DNA of 64,000 nucleotides from Rufibacter sp. XAAS-G3-1 (GCF_013623775.1 NZ_JABFAM010000006.1:310001-374000); one strand, 5' to 3'. Positions 45,141 through 54,591 are shown, counted from the stretch's first letter. Translations and numbers: made by a program. The notes: generated by a model from the letters alone, not told the origin.

Positions 45141-45761
45141 ATGAACAGAGATACGTTTTCATTCAGGAACATCCCAGGTTGGGCGATTACTTTGGCCATC
45201 TTCGGGGTACTGTACGCCACAGGCCTGCACACCGAAGTGATTGGGCAGGTGCAGCGCCTGCTGCTGGCCACCGGCCTTAAAAACGCCGAAGTGCCTACAG
45301 ATACTGAAACCGCCACGCCCGCCACTTTGACCTCTGGGAACGCGCCCATGGCGGGGGCTGGTTTCCAGATGACGGATTTAGCGGGCAAGGTGGTCTCTTT
45401 TGAGTCGCTCAAAGGCAAGGTCATCTTTTTGAACATCTGGGCCACCTGGTGCCCGCCGTGCATTGCCGAGATGCCCAACATCCAGCGCCTCTACGAGAAA
45501 GTGGGTTCTGACAAGATTGCCTTCGTGCTGCTGTCAGTGGATCAGAAAGGCAGGGACAAGGTGCAGAAATTCATTTCCAAGAAAGGCTTCACGTTCCCCG
45601 TGTACCTGCCCGCCAGCCAGTTGCCCGAGGAGTTCCAAAGCCCCGCCATCCCTACCACCTACATCATCTCGCCCGAAGGCCAGATAGTGGCCCAGCAGCA
45701 GGGAATGGCCGAATATGACACGCCAGAGGTGATAGAATTCCTGCAGAAAATGGCGAAATAG
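45141..45761 (+). CDS. TlpA-type membrane-anchored thioredoxin
   Basis: A 206-residue protein. One N-terminal membrane helix (about 14-30) anchors a periplasmic thioredoxin fold. The redox motif is WCPPC in NIWATWCPPCIAEMPN (about residues 99-114), with the cis-Pro in PAIPTTYIISP. A linker rich in Thr/Ala (about 50-70) separates helix and domain. It probably reduces disulfides or takes part in sulfur handling with the upstream cluster. A p palindrome (about 45098-45135) lies just before its start. Confidence 0.9.
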   Translation: MNRDTFSFRNIPGWAITLAIFGVLYATGLHTEVIGQVQRLLLATGLKNAEVPTDTETATPATLTSGNAPMAGAGFQMTDLAGKVVSFESLKGKVIFLNIWATWCPPCIAEMPNIQRLYEKVGSDKIAFVLLSVDQKGRDKVQKFISKKGFTFPVYLPASQLPEEFQSPAIPTTYIISPEGQIVAQQQGMAEYDTPEVIEFLQKMAK

Positions 45762-46062
45762 AAAGCTCTTTTTGCTTCAGCAGAAGACTACTAACTGTTG
45801 GCAAGAACGGGATAGGCGCGCTTGTTCTGTAGCTGCTGCCCTCATCCCTTTTTCAACGCAATTGAAATTGAAAACCGAACGAAGTACCCACGCCCTTGCA
45901 GCGGGTGTTCTCCAGTAAAGGCAAAGGCCCATCACGTAATGGAAGGTTTAAGCCCTAGCAAAATACCATCAACTGACATGTTATCCTTACCATGATCATT
46001 TACAGATGCCAAACTCTTCCCAGGTAGCTGCGCGAAGGTGAGTACCGTGAGAAGTCTCCCCA
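45762..46062. other. Noncoding gap, nothing clear
   Basis: About 300 bases without a convincing gene, repeat or known riboswitch. On the minus strand a frame reading GRLLTVLTFAQLPGKSLASV ends at about 45925 and could be another part of the decayed gene next to it. Confidence 0.25.
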
Positions 46063-46194
46063 TCAGATACCTGCTTTACTGAGGATATCTGAATCAGAGA
46101 TGAGCAAGCAGGTCTGCTGCCCCTCGTGGTAAGAACCCACAATAAAACGCCGCTTAGGTTTGTTAGAAATCAAAGCTTTTGCCTTTTCTTTGGC
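46063..46194 (-). pseudogene. Coding-like fragment, unidentified
   Basis: A frame between stops reads KAKALISNKPKRRFIVGSYH and continues to SDSDILSKAGI before a TGA. The composition looks like real protein, but no start codon fits and it is cut on both sides. It is likely the remains of a small gene. I do not recognise the family. Confidence 0.3.
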
Positions 46195-46267
46195 TTACTA
46201 AAGATAATTGAGCGTCTACTCGTTCATTTATCGTAAGAACCTGTAGTGAAACCTAACTGCTCTAAGA

Positions 46268-47206
46268 ATGGAAGTGAATAGTACCTTTTGGATTGGATTT
46301 AACTTGTTTGTCCTCTTGATGCTGGCCCTGGACTTGGGGGTTTTTAATCGCAAAGCGCACGTGGTATCCGTGAAAGAGGCGTTGATTTGGTCAGGGGTCT
46401 GGATTTCACTTGCTTTGGTCTTTAACTCCCTCGTGTATTATTGGTTTGGGGAGCACAAAGCGGTAGAGTTCTTGACGGGCTATGTCTTAGAGAAAACCCT
46501 GAGCATAGACAACATCTTCGTGTTCGTGTTAATCTTCAAGTACTTCCAGATACCGTCCATCTATCAGCACAAGATTCTGTTCTGGGGGATTCTGGGCGCT
46601 CTTTTGATGCGCGTGATCTTTATTTTTGCGGGTGTTGCCCTGATTGAGAAATTCCATTGGTCTATCTACCTCTTTGGTGCTTTTCTTATCTACACCGGTT
46701 ACAAGATGTTCGTGGAGAAAGACAAAGAGATGGAGCCGGAGAAAAACCCGGTCATTAGGTTCTTCCGAAGAATCATGCCCGTCACTAACCAGTTAGAGGG
46801 AGATAAATTCTTTGTAAAGCAATCCGGAAAAGTATTTGCAACGCCCCTGTTTCTGGTGTTGATTCTGATTGAAATCTCCGACCTTATTTTCGCGGTGGAT
46901 AGCATCCCCGCAATTTTGGCCATCACCCAAGACCAGTTTATTGTCTATACCTCCAACGTATTTGCCATTCTAGGCCTTCGTTCGCTTTATTTTGCCTTGG
47001 CTCACGTGATACACCGTTTTGTTTTCCTTTCTACGGGGCTGGCCTTCATTCTCATCTTTGTGGGGCTTAAAATGGTGACCATTGACATCTTCAAAGTACC
47101 AACGTTTATTTCCTTGATTGTGATTGGGTTTATCATCACAGTGAGTATTGTGTTCTCCTTAATTAAAACCAAGAACATAGATAAGGAAATGGATGAGGTT
47201 AAGTAA
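46268..47206 (+). CDS. TerC family membrane protein (Alx-like)
   Basis: A 312-residue integral membrane protein with eight or nine helices. Family motifs are seen: LDLGVFNRKAH near residue 21-31, VLEKTLSIDNIFVFVLIF (about 75-92) with the conserved Asp-Asn, and EISDLIFAVDSIPAILAI (about 200-217) with acidic metal-site residues. Members export manganese or relate to tellurite and pH response. A 500-bp leader precedes it, but I could not recognise a manganese riboswitch there. Confidence 0.92.
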   Translation: MEVNSTFWIGFNLFVLLMLALDLGVFNRKAHVVSVKEALIWSGVWISLALVFNSLVYYWFGEHKAVEFLTGYVLEKTLSIDNIFVFVLIFKYFQIPSIYQHKILFWGILGALLMRVIFIFAGVALIEKFHWSIYLFGAFLIYTGYKMFVEKDKEMEPEKNPVIRFFRRIMPVTNQLEGDKFFVKQSGKVFATPLFLVLILIEISDLIFAVDSIPAILAITQDQFIVYTSNVFAILGLRSLYFALAHVIHRFVFLSTGLAFILIFVGLKMVTIDIFKVPTFISLIVIGFIITVSIVFSLIKTKNIDKEMDEVK

Positions 47207-47353
47207 AAGGGAATAAGACAGCTCGGGAATTCAGCTGCGAAACCAGTTGTCTGGACTTAGCGGGACTCCCGTGTGCCGTCATGGCAGATAAACCCAACCG
47301 GTCAGGATGGGGCCGTGGCAAGAACCTGTTCATTTCTGCTTATGAACAAGCGC

Positions 47354-48127
47354 TTAAGGAACACAGAAAAACACGGCCATAAGGGCTGCCGAGGCTATTA
47401 AAAGGATAAACCAGGGAAATACATTCTTTTTATCCCCCGTTCTGTAAATTAGGCCTGTCAGCAGCACCATGGGCACAATCCACAAGGCGCGGGTCAATTT
47501 CAGGGTGGTGGCCACTTTTAGGGCCTCTTCCCCGTAAACCGCCGCCCCCACCACCGAACTTGTGTCATGGATGGCAATAGCGGCCCACCCCCCAAATGGT
47601 GCTACGTCAGTTGCAGCAGTTTCCCTACCTGAGAGAAAACAAACAGCGCCACGGCACTCAGGATGAAGACGGTAGCCAAGGCAACCGAAATTGCTTTTTC
47701 CGATGCCTTGATAGTGGGTGCCAGGGCCGCAATGGCACTGCCCCCGCAAATGGCTGTCCCTGAGGAAATCAATGCCCCAGCTTACCGCAACCCCTAATAC
47801 CTTCGCCAATAATACCCCCAAGCCTACGGTGACCCCCAGGGAAATGGCCATATAAAAAAGACCTGACACCCCCGTTTGGGCCGCCTGATACAGATTAATG
47901 CCAAACCCCGTCCCTGCCACCGACGCTTGGAGCGCATACTTGGTTATCTTCCCCAATTGTTGAGGATAGGGGTTTCCAACACTAATACCCAAGAGTACCC
48001 CACTGAACAGAGCCAGTGGGGCGCTCACCAGATCCGTCAACAGGATAAGCAGGATAACCGCCCAAAAGAATAGAACCCGTATCATCTGGTAACCTGCTGC
48101 CCTGACCAATTGCTTTGAATTCTCCAC
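47354..48127 (-). pseudogene. YeiH family putative sulfate exporter, with compensating frameshifts
   Basis: The open frame (257 codons) begins and ends like a YeiH-type membrane protein (SAPLALFSGVLLGISVGNP; WAAIAIHDTSSVVGAAV). The middle, from about codon 119 to 178, makes no sense ([14 protein letters not shown]). In another frame the same DNA encodes the expected [19 protein letters not shown] and [11 protein letters not shown], ending in a TAG. So a small deletion near 47780 and an insertion in a G run near 47590 cancel each other. It is also shorter than usual relatives (above 300). A pseudogene or a sequencing fault. Confidence 0.75.
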
Positions 48128-48239
48128 CAGCTATTCTGTAAGGATTCCTGCTGATTTCAGTTCATTGAAACCAGCTTTAGAATTATACAGGTTGGGAAGA
48201 ACCCTTCCAGTCAAGTTCCTTTTGTATTTGAAAAGGTGT

Positions 48240-48734
48240 TTAGGCTTCTATCTCCTTCAATAAACCCATGAGGTCAAGAGGTCTGGTGTACATATCTAAG
48301 GAACCGTCTGGCTTGGCGGGCCATTGCTCTTTCGGTCTGTCCCAGTACAGCTCCACGCCGTTGCCGTCTGGGTCATTGAGGTAGAGCGCCTCAGAAACGC
48401 CGTGATCACTGGCACCGGTCATAGGGTATTTTGCACTGCGCAGTCTGTCAAAGATTAGGGCAAGGTCTTTTCTGGTGGGGTAAAGGATGGCCGTGTGGTA
48501 CAGTCCTACGCCTTCTTGCGGGGCTGGAGGCGCGCCTTTGCTATGCCAGGTGTTCAACCCAATGTGATGGTGGTACCCGCCCGCCGAGATGAATGCCGCC
48601 TGGCTCCCGTACATGGTGGTCACTTCAAAACCCAGCAGGTCACAGTAGAAGGCCAGCGCGCGGTCAAGGTCTGCTACCTTTAAATGTACGTGCCCGATGC
48701 GCGTCTGGGCAGGAACTGCGTAGTTATCATCCAT
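48240..48734 (-). CDS. VOC family dioxygenase / glyoxalase-like protein
   Basis: A 164-residue protein of the vicinal oxygen chelate superfamily, CatE-like. Metal ligands fit His in IGHVHLKVAD (residue 16), His in LYHTAIL (about 79) and Glu in DGNGVELYWDRP (about 128). The stretch FYCDLLGFEV and GGYHHHIGLNTW are typical of the catechol 2,3-dioxygenase-like branch. Substrate unknown. It stands alone. Confidence 0.85.
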   Translation of the reverse strand: MDDNYAVPAQTRIGHVHLKVADLDRALAFYCDLLGFEVTTMYGSQAAFISAGGYHHHIGLNTWHSKGAPPAPQEGVGLYHTAILYPTRKDLALIFDRLRSAKYPMTGASDHGVSEALYLNDPDGNGVELYWDRPKEQWPAKPDGSLDMYTRPLDLMGLLKEIEA

Positions 48735-48889
48735 CTCGTTTTAAGTTATATGAAGCAAATTTTGTAAAGGTGCCGGTCTGAAGCTAATATGGGCTTAGTT
48801 GAGATGCAGTAACGTACATGCATAGTACAAGTTAGAGTAATCAACGCATATAATCTCTTTTATGTTTTGCAGACTTTCTAGCTAAAGTT

Positions 48890-49018
48890 AGACCTCCTCA
48901 CTCCTACCTAAAAAATCACTTAAGCTATTCAATCCCTGTGGATTAAGTTCCGTAATTCCATAGTTTGGTCTATTGCAACAAAAAAGCCGCTCCATTTACA
49001 TGAAGCGGCTTTAGGCTT
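48890..49018. ncRNA. T-family repeat, copy 2, with terminator hairpin
   Basis: About 90 bases from GACCTCCTCACTCCTACC to TTTGGTCTATTGCAAC, followed by AAAAAAGCCGCTCC...GAAGCGGCTTT (about 48980-49012). The layout equals copy 1 at 34291-34422. Small RNA family or repeat. Confidence 0.4.
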
Positions 49019-49156
49019 TTCATCCTCCGTTATACTTTTCCAGTCAACTTACTTACCAGAATAGGAAACAGTACGTCATACCTTCCAGAGTACCTCATCT
49101 TTCACCTTACCTTCTCTTAAAGAGCCAAATTCCACGTCATGGTTATCGCCGTTGCG

Positions 49157-50062
49157 TTACAACACGGGGGCGTTGAAGGTATCGCCCTGTGCCACGTCGC
49201 CGGTCTCGAAGCCTTTTTTGAACCATCTGACTCTTTGGGCGGAGGTGCCGTGGGTGAAGGAGTCTGGCACCACCCGTCCGGTGGACTGTTGCTGCAGCCG
49301 GTCATCGCCGATGGCACTGGCGGCATTCAGGGCTTCTTCCAGGTCGCCGGGTTCCAGGAATCCGGTTGATTGTTGCGTATGGTGCGCCCACACTCCGGCG
49401 TAGAAATCCGCCTGCAGTTCTACTCTTACCATAAGTTGGTTGTATTCCACCTCAGACAGCTGACCCCGCATGGCGTTCACCTGCTCCATGGTACCCATAA
49501 GTTTCTGCACATGATGGCCTACCTCATGGCCCACCACATAGGCTTGCGCGAAGTCTCCCGCGGCCCCCAACCGGTTTTCCATCTCCCCGAAAAAGCTCAG
49601 GTCAATGTACAGTTTCTCGTCGCCGGGGCAGTAAAAGGGGCCGGAGGCCGAAGAAGCCAGTCCACAGGCCGAGTTCACCTGTCCCGAAAACAGCACCAGG
49701 GTAGGTTCCCGGTATCCTTGCAGGAGGTTGTTCCAGACATCCTCGGTATCGGCGAGCACCGTGGCCGTCTGCTGGGCCAGTGCCTGCTCTTGTGGGTTCT
49801 GCGGTTGGTTGGTGCTTGTCTGGGCATATTGCGGTTCGCCCCCTACAAACTGCTGCAGGAGCGCGATGGGGTTGGTTCCCGTCACAAAGAACACCACCGC
49901 CAGGATGGCGACAATCACCAGCCCTGCTTTGGAGAAGAGGAGCCGGATCAAGGGAATCAACAGCATGGGACTGATGCCTCGGCCACCTCCTCCAAATCCG
50001 CCCGCGCCTTGTGCTCTACGGTCTTCTATGTTGCTGCTTTGTCTTCTGCCTTGCCATTTCAT
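49157..50062 (-). CDS. Neutral zinc metallopeptidase, YpfJ family
   Basis: A 301-residue membrane-anchored peptidase (PF04228). The N terminus MKWQGRRQSSNIEDRR is the family signature, a Gly-rich stretch follows, then a membrane helix (about 42-62). The zinc motif is VVGHEVGHHVQ (about residue 180-190), and the later ELQADFYAGVWAHH supplies the third ligand. The C-terminal FTHGTSAQRVRWFKKGFETGD is typical. Function in the cell is not known. Confidence 0.93.
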   Translation of the reverse strand: MKWQGRRQSSNIEDRRAQGAGGFGGGGRGISPMLLIPLIRLLFSKAGLVIVAILAVVFFVTGTNPIALLQQFVGGEPQYAQTSTNQPQNPQEQALAQQTATVLADTEDVWNNLLQGYREPTLVLFSGQVNSACGLASSASGPFYCPGDEKLYIDLSFFGEMENRLGAAGDFAQAYVVGHEVGHHVQKLMGTMEQVNAMRGQLSEVEYNQLMVRVELQADFYAGVWAHHTQQSTGFLEPGDLEEALNAASAIGDDRLQQQSTGRVVPDSFTHGTSAQRVRWFKKGFETGDVAQGDTFNAPVL

Positions 50063-50401
50063 AGGAATCTGTTTTGATGAAGTGCTTGCCAGGCTATCTG
50101 ATTGTTCTCAACGGTGCCGCTGAACGTCTCTTCTCTGCCCGAACAGTTTAACGGTGGACAGCTTCAATGGATGCACAATATTTTTGCAGTTTCCTGGAGG
50201 AAGGCGCAGATGAAGGCTATAGAGCAGCCGTTATGAGCCTATTGAGCATTTCTGATATTCTCTTGCGCAGGCATTCACTTGTACAGAAGTAGCGGCACTT
50301 ACCGTTTCGGGCCTGTTTCCTGTGAAACAGGCCCGAAACGGTGCATAAGCTCGTCTATATCTGCGAGCGACACAACAAGCCTTCTAGTTGATAAAAGAAC
50401 T
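50063..50401. repeat. Gap with a perfect p-type palindrome
   Basis: Perfect 18-base arms (50302-50319 and 50324-50341) around a 4-base loop, reading CCGTTTCGGGCCTGTTTC and complement. It probably ends transcription of the DUF5690 gene. The rest of the gap shows nothing. Confidence 0.75.
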
Positions 50402-51736
50402 CTAAACCGTTTCCAGCTCTAAAGCAGGTTTTTCCCTGTTTGCCTTTAGTTTCCGGTACTTCCGGCTAAAGTAAACCATGGAGAACGCGGTCAGTAAGAC
50501 GCCGATTGCGGAGAGGCCCATCACGCTGTTTGAGAAGAACGTCACCCAGTTCAATTGCACCTTGAAAATCTCTTTGCTCAGCAACACGCCCACGCTGCCC
50601 ACGTAGCCAAACGAGTCTGCCAGGTAAATCAGGAAACCCACGTTCCCGGTGTACTTGAAGGTGGAAATAAGCCGGTCGAAGAACACGGCATTGAACGGGA
50701 TATAGACCATGTACAAGCCCAGCCCCACCAGCATCATCCACCAGGCGGGTGCCAGGAATGCAGCCGTAAAAAGCAGGGTGGCGCCTCCGGCGAGGGCAAA
50801 CCCCAGCAAGATGAACACATGGGCCGTCTGCAGGGCTCTGTGGTTGTTCCTGATGAACACCATGCTCCCGATCAGCACCAGAATGATGAGGGTGATGGGC
50901 GTTTCGGTTTGCGTGAAAATGGCGGGCTGGTTGAAGTAGCCCAACTCTTTCCACATCTCGGCCCCGAAGTTGTCCCTGATGTCCCGGAAGATGGTCGCAA
51001 ACGAATAGATCAAAACGCAGACGGCAATACCAACGGAAAACTCCTTGAGAAATCTTTTCCGGTCTTCCTGGGTCATGGCCGTGCGCTCGGCCCTGAGTTG
51101 GATGTCATCGGCGCTGGGGGCCGGAATCTTCTCCATCAAATACACGAAAAGCAGCAGCGGCGGGACAAAGACCAGACCGGTGCAAAAGGGCATCCAGAAT
51201 TCTGACACGTTGAACTGCACCATGAGCCAGGCCCCCACCGATTTCACGAAACCCGAGGCGAAGATGAAGCTCACCGCCAACGTGGCCCCAATAAAGTCTG
51301 TGCTGCGCCTGCCTTCCACGTACGAGAAAACAACGCCCCAGAGCATGCCCAATGGGAAACCGTTGATGAAAAGGAACACGATGTTGTAGGGCAAGGGCAC
51401 CAGTGCGAAAAACAGCCAGCTTACCCAGGAAACCCCGGTCAACAGCAGGATCACGGTGCCTCTGCCGGTTCGCTTAAGCTCTGAGATATACTTGATGCCA
51501 TAGAATTTGGCCAGCAGGTAACCCAACATCTGACTGATCACCAACACCGTCTTGTAGCTGTACCCGGCAATCTCCAGCCCATCAAACGTAGCCACCGTAA
51601 ACGACTTCCTGAAGCCGAAGATCATGATGTAGGTAAGGAAAACCACCGCGGCGGCATATAGGCCCACTTTTATCTGGCTCCTTGTCATTCCGGTTTTCTC
51701 AGACATGCGCTCTATCTCAGGTATCAGGTTTGTCAT
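50402..51736 (-). CDS. DUF5690 family membrane protein (MFS-like)
   Basis: A 444-residue integral membrane protein with about twelve helices. The early segment YIMIFGFRKSFTVATFDG (about residues 36-53) and FYGIKYISELKR mark the DUF5690 family, which is close to the major facilitator fold. Substrate unknown. No transport partner is encoded nearby. Confidence 0.83.
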   Translation of the reverse strand: MTNLIPEIERMSEKTGMTRSQIKVGLYAAAVVFLTYIMIFGFRKSFTVATFDGLEIAGYSYKTVLVISQMLGYLLAKFYGIKYISELKRTGRGTVILLLTGVSWVSWLFFALVPLPYNIVFLFINGFPLGMLWGVVFSYVEGRRSTDFIGATLAVSFIFASGFVKSVGAWLMVQFNVSEFWMPFCTGLVFVPPLLLFVYLMEKIPAPSADDIQLRAERTAMTQEDRKRFLKEFSVGIAVCVLIYSFATIFRDIRDNFGAEMWKELGYFNQPAIFTQTETPITLIILVLIGSMVFIRNNHRALQTAHVFILLGFALAGGATLLFTAAFLAPAWWMMLVGLGLYMVYIPFNAVFFDRLISTFKYTGNVGFLIYLADSFGYVGSVGVLLSKEIFKVQLNWVTFFSNSVMGLSAIGVLLTAFSMVYFSRKYRKLKANREKPALELETV

Positions 51737-51884
51737 TTCACAATTGCTTAGGGAATGTAGGAAATAGCGGCGGAAGTTTGGTAGTGGCTACCCAGATTTG
51801 TGCTGTTTTTCTCTGGGGCAGACATTTTCTGGCTAGTTCGGCATGTAGCTCGGCTACTGGAATCCCTCTTCTGCGAAGTCCTGG

Positions 51885-51988
51885 TTAAGGCAGTCCTCCT
51901 ACCCCTTCGGGTATGCTCCCAAAGCCATCATATCACTGTGGATCATCTCTATTTCCATTCCTTTGGTCTACCAGAAAGCCTCTCAGTT
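51885..51988. repeat. T-family repeat, decayed copy
   Basis: Reads TCCTCCTACCCCTTCGGG, then ATCACTGTGGATCATCTCTA and TTTGGTCTACCAGAAAG. The order of blocks follows copies at 34291, 48890 and 57024, but no terminator follows. Confidence 0.4.
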
Positions 51989-52125
51989 AATTAGAACTTG
52001 GCTTCTTATTACACTTAGGACACCAGTTATCTCTGAATCCTGAACCAGATTACCTACCCTATTAGGCTTCTGGAAAGGAAAAAGTCAAACATCAAAGTAA
52101 GGCCAGCAATCCTAAGAAGCAATGA

Positions 52126-52395
52126 AAACAGATCGGCGGACTGCTGACTTTCGGTATGTCATTGGTGACCTTATCCTTTTTAATCACCACCCCTGAGGTG
52201 TATGTGCCAAACCCAGGTGGCGACTTTCCGTCTCCGCAATTCGGATTTTCCTACTTGTCGGGAGCCGGTCGGTTGGTTTTGAAGGATATTATCATGATGG
52301 CAGGTGGACTGGTGGTTGCTTCTGATTGCGCCAAAAGGATTCTGAATAAGCGAAGACATTCACAGAGGCTTGCATACAAGCCCAATCTGGGCTGA
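52126..52395 (+). pseudogene. DUF417 (YkgB-like) gene, C-terminal part only
   Basis: The frame from a stop at 52123 reads KQIGGLLTFGMSLVTLSFLI, TTPEVYVPNPGG and YLSGAGRLVLKDIIMMAGG, the last third of a DUF417 inner-membrane protein, ending at 52395. The first two thirds are missing. An ATG at 52156 gives a 79-codon frame. Confidence 0.7.
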
Positions 52396-52457
52396 AAAGT
52401 TGGCCTTTAGCGCTGTTCACTTTTACTTAAGTAGCAGGACAAGTTTAAACCATCTGT

Positions 52458-52550
52458 TTTGTCATCCTGAAGGGATCTTGGTCACGAACGGCAATTACTT
52501 TCGACAAGAGCTTTTCTAGTTCGCCACCAAGATCCTTTCAGGATGACAAA
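52458..52550. repeat. S-family inverted repeat, copy 5
   Basis: TTTTGTCATCCTGAAGGGATC on the left (quoted in 20: TTTGTCATCCTGAAGGGATC) and GATCCTTTCAGGATGACAAA on the right (to 52550), with the inner GTTCGCCACCAAG seen in copies 3 and 4. Confidence 0.8.
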
Positions 52551-52603
52551 GAGAGAAGAAGAGATGGTGATTTCTGTCCACTTACTTAACTCAAGTTGCG
52601 ATT

Positions 52604-52967
52604 GAAGGCATTGAGCGTTTTAGGCCTGTTTTCATAAAACTAGCCTGAAAACGACGGTACAACCATCTGCACGCGGCAGCGTATGGGCAGCCCCTTGTTT
52701 TAGGCCTGTTTTCATAAAAGTAGCCTAAAAACAAGGGCATAAGCAGACGCTTGCCCTGGGGAATTGTTTTAGAGCATGTTTAAATTTCATTTTTGCGCTA
52801 CAAACGGCCATAAAAAGAACCTGCGTTCGCCTTTTTCTCGCCCCGTAGCGCTGCTACGCGGCTCAAAAAACGCTTCCGCAGAACCTTTCTCTGGCCATTT
52901 TCGCCGGCAAACCTCAAATTTAAACAAGCTCTTAAATGCCGGTGAATGAAAACCTCTAAACAGGTTC
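52604..52967. mobile_element. P-family MITE, copy D, carrying an R MITE
   Basis: Starts with a decayed end (GAAGGCATTGAGCGTTTT), holds the two palindromes (52617-52655, 52697-52735) and ends CTCTAAACAGGTTC at 52967. It is 364 bp long; subtracting the 160-bp R insertion and its 3-bp duplication leaves exactly 201 bp, the length of copies A and B. Confidence 0.82.
52772..52931. mobile_element. R-family MITE, copy 4 (160 bp), inside P copy D
   Basis: Same orientation as copy 1. TTA at 52769-52771 and 52932-52934 marks the target duplication. Confidence 0.9.
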
Positions 52968-53187
52968 TATGAAAGATATAGTTGAAACTAATCATAACGT
53001 GAGATATAAGCGAAACCGTCACCACGCGCCGGGAGCAGGGGTGCCGCTTTGGTACTTTCGCTGGGGCGGAAACTGCCTATGGAAGGCTTTCACTGCTCCG
53101 CGTATTCCTTGTATGGGCAATCGGGTTCAGTTTATACAACTCCGCTGATAGTTGCGGTGGCACGGCTAAAGCATAATCTATGGTTCT
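52968..53187. other. Gap before the acyltransferase, nothing clear
   Basis: A GC-rich stretch at about 53020-53110 has no coding sense. No repeat family was recognised. Confidence 0.3.
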
Positions 53188-54300
53188 CTAATCCTTCGGT
53201 TTTCGCCTTTTCCTGCTTAGGTACCTCCTAACCGGGATATCATACACCACCATCACAAAATACGCTACGCCCACCAAAAGAATGGTTCCTATGGACACGA
53301 TAAGGAACAGCTCGGTTGCTCCGGGCTTGTTGCTCGTGTAATAGTTACCAAACATCCACATAACGGCGTAATGTGTCATGTATAGGGGGTAGGAGATTTT
53401 TCCAGAGAACACACAGATTTTTTCCAACCTCGGTGATAGGCTAGAGCCAGCTCCCAAGGCAACAAGTAGTGGAAAAAAGAATAGGACAACCAGAGCCTCC
53501 GCTACCCAATTCCATTCAAAATGGGGCATGACAAAGGCCAGAGACAGCAAAATAGCCAGGCCAACGAACCCGAGTCCGTTTTTGATAACCCAGTTAGAAC
53601 GGTAGATTAACAGCCCGGCTGAGAAGGAGTAAGAGACACGGGCACAGCCATCCCAGAAGGTCTCCCCTGACCAGCCCCCCAGCAGGTTGCCTGCCCGATA
53701 ACTAACCAAACAAAGGGCCGCCGCCGCCAGCAATGTCAGTACAGCCAGATAGCGGCGCGAGAGCCTGTAGAGGAGAAGGGCATAAACAATATTGGCAACG
53801 TACTCCCAGAACAATGACCATGAAAGGGCATTAAGACCGAACAGGTTGAAAGCACGGTCTTTCATTACCGGAAAAGGAATAAGAAAGAGGGAGCAAAGAA
53901 ACACCAAGATAAGTTTACCCGTGCCGTACTCCCCTGTATAAGCGGCGAATGGATCGAATAGAAAAGCCAACAAGCCCAAAACCGAACCTAGGATAACCAA
54001 AGGGTGCAACCTTATCAGCCTTGATGTGAAGAATTCCATCACTCCCATACTCCCAAGGCGGTCGTTATAAGCATACCCGATGACAAACCCAGACAAGCAA
54101 AAAAAGAAGTCTACGGCTAAGAAGCCATGCCCTATGAAATTCTTGCCGGGGTCTGGGTACACCCACTCCATGAAATGGAAAATCACCACCGCCAAAGCCG
54201 CTACCCCCCTTAACCCATCAAGGATTACAAAGTGATGTTTAGTCTTTAGAATACCCAGGCTGGATTGTAGAATCGCCGGGCTTTCTTTGAGCATATTCAT
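53188..54300 (-). CDS. Acyltransferase 3 family membrane protein (OafA-like)
   Basis: A 370-residue membrane protein with about ten helices. Conserved start LDGLRGVAALAVVIFHF with the catalytic-type His (about residue 43), followed by GFLAVDFFFCLSGFVIGY, and later SYPLYMTHYAVMW. Members transfer acetyl or other acyl groups to surface sugars. It stands alone; acceptor unknown. Confidence 0.9.
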   Translation of the reverse strand: MNMLKESPAILQSSLGILKTKHHFVILDGLRGVAALAVVIFHFMEWVYPDPGKNFIGHGFLAVDFFFCLSGFVIGYAYNDRLGSMGVMEFFTSRLIRLHPLVILGSVLGLLAFLFDPFAAYTGEYGTGKLILVFLCSLFLIPFPVMKDRAFNLFGLNALSWSLFWEYVANIVYALLLYRLSRRYLAVLTLLAAAALCLVSYRAGNLLGGWSGETFWDGCARVSYSFSAGLLIYRSNWVIKNGLGFVGLAILLSLAFVMPHFEWNWVAEALVVLFFFPLLVALGAGSSLSPRLEKICVFSGKISYPLYMTHYAVMWMFGNYYTSNKPGATELFLIVSIGTILLVGVAYFVMVVYDIPVRRYLSRKRRKPKD

Positions 54301-54487
54301 TGATTTCTGGTAAGAGTAAATGCGATCAGCAGCGAACGGTTAACAAGGCCCCCTTGCCATAGCAGCTGATGGGTAAAGGCCAATATATTAAATTTATCGC
54401 ATCTAACCACAGAGACCTAGCCGGAAAATGTGTTGCCGCTACGCCCTAAGATCTAAGCTGTGTTCTTGCTTTACATAAAGCAGCTTA

Positions 54488-54591
54488 GAGCATGTTTACA
54501 TTTCAGGTTTACTGGCAAGACTGGGTCAGAAAAACGCTTCCGCAGGTTCTTGCCATGGCCATGTTGCAGCGCAAAGATGAAATGTATGCTC
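54488..54591. mobile_element. R-family MITE, copy 5, internally deleted (104 bp)
   Basis: Keeps both ends (GAGCATGTTTACATTTCAGG ... ATGCTC) and TTA on both sides (54485-54487, 54592-54594) but lacks about 56 bases of the interior. Confidence 0.8.

Noticed and set aside
45762-46267. Possible manganese (yybP-ykoY) riboswitch before TerC
   Set aside because: The family is often controlled that way, but I could not find the conserved core; a covariance search would decide.
52156-52395. 79-codon protein as an intact small gene
   Set aside because: The match to DUF417 continues upstream of the ATG to a stop codon, so it is the tail of a truncated gene.
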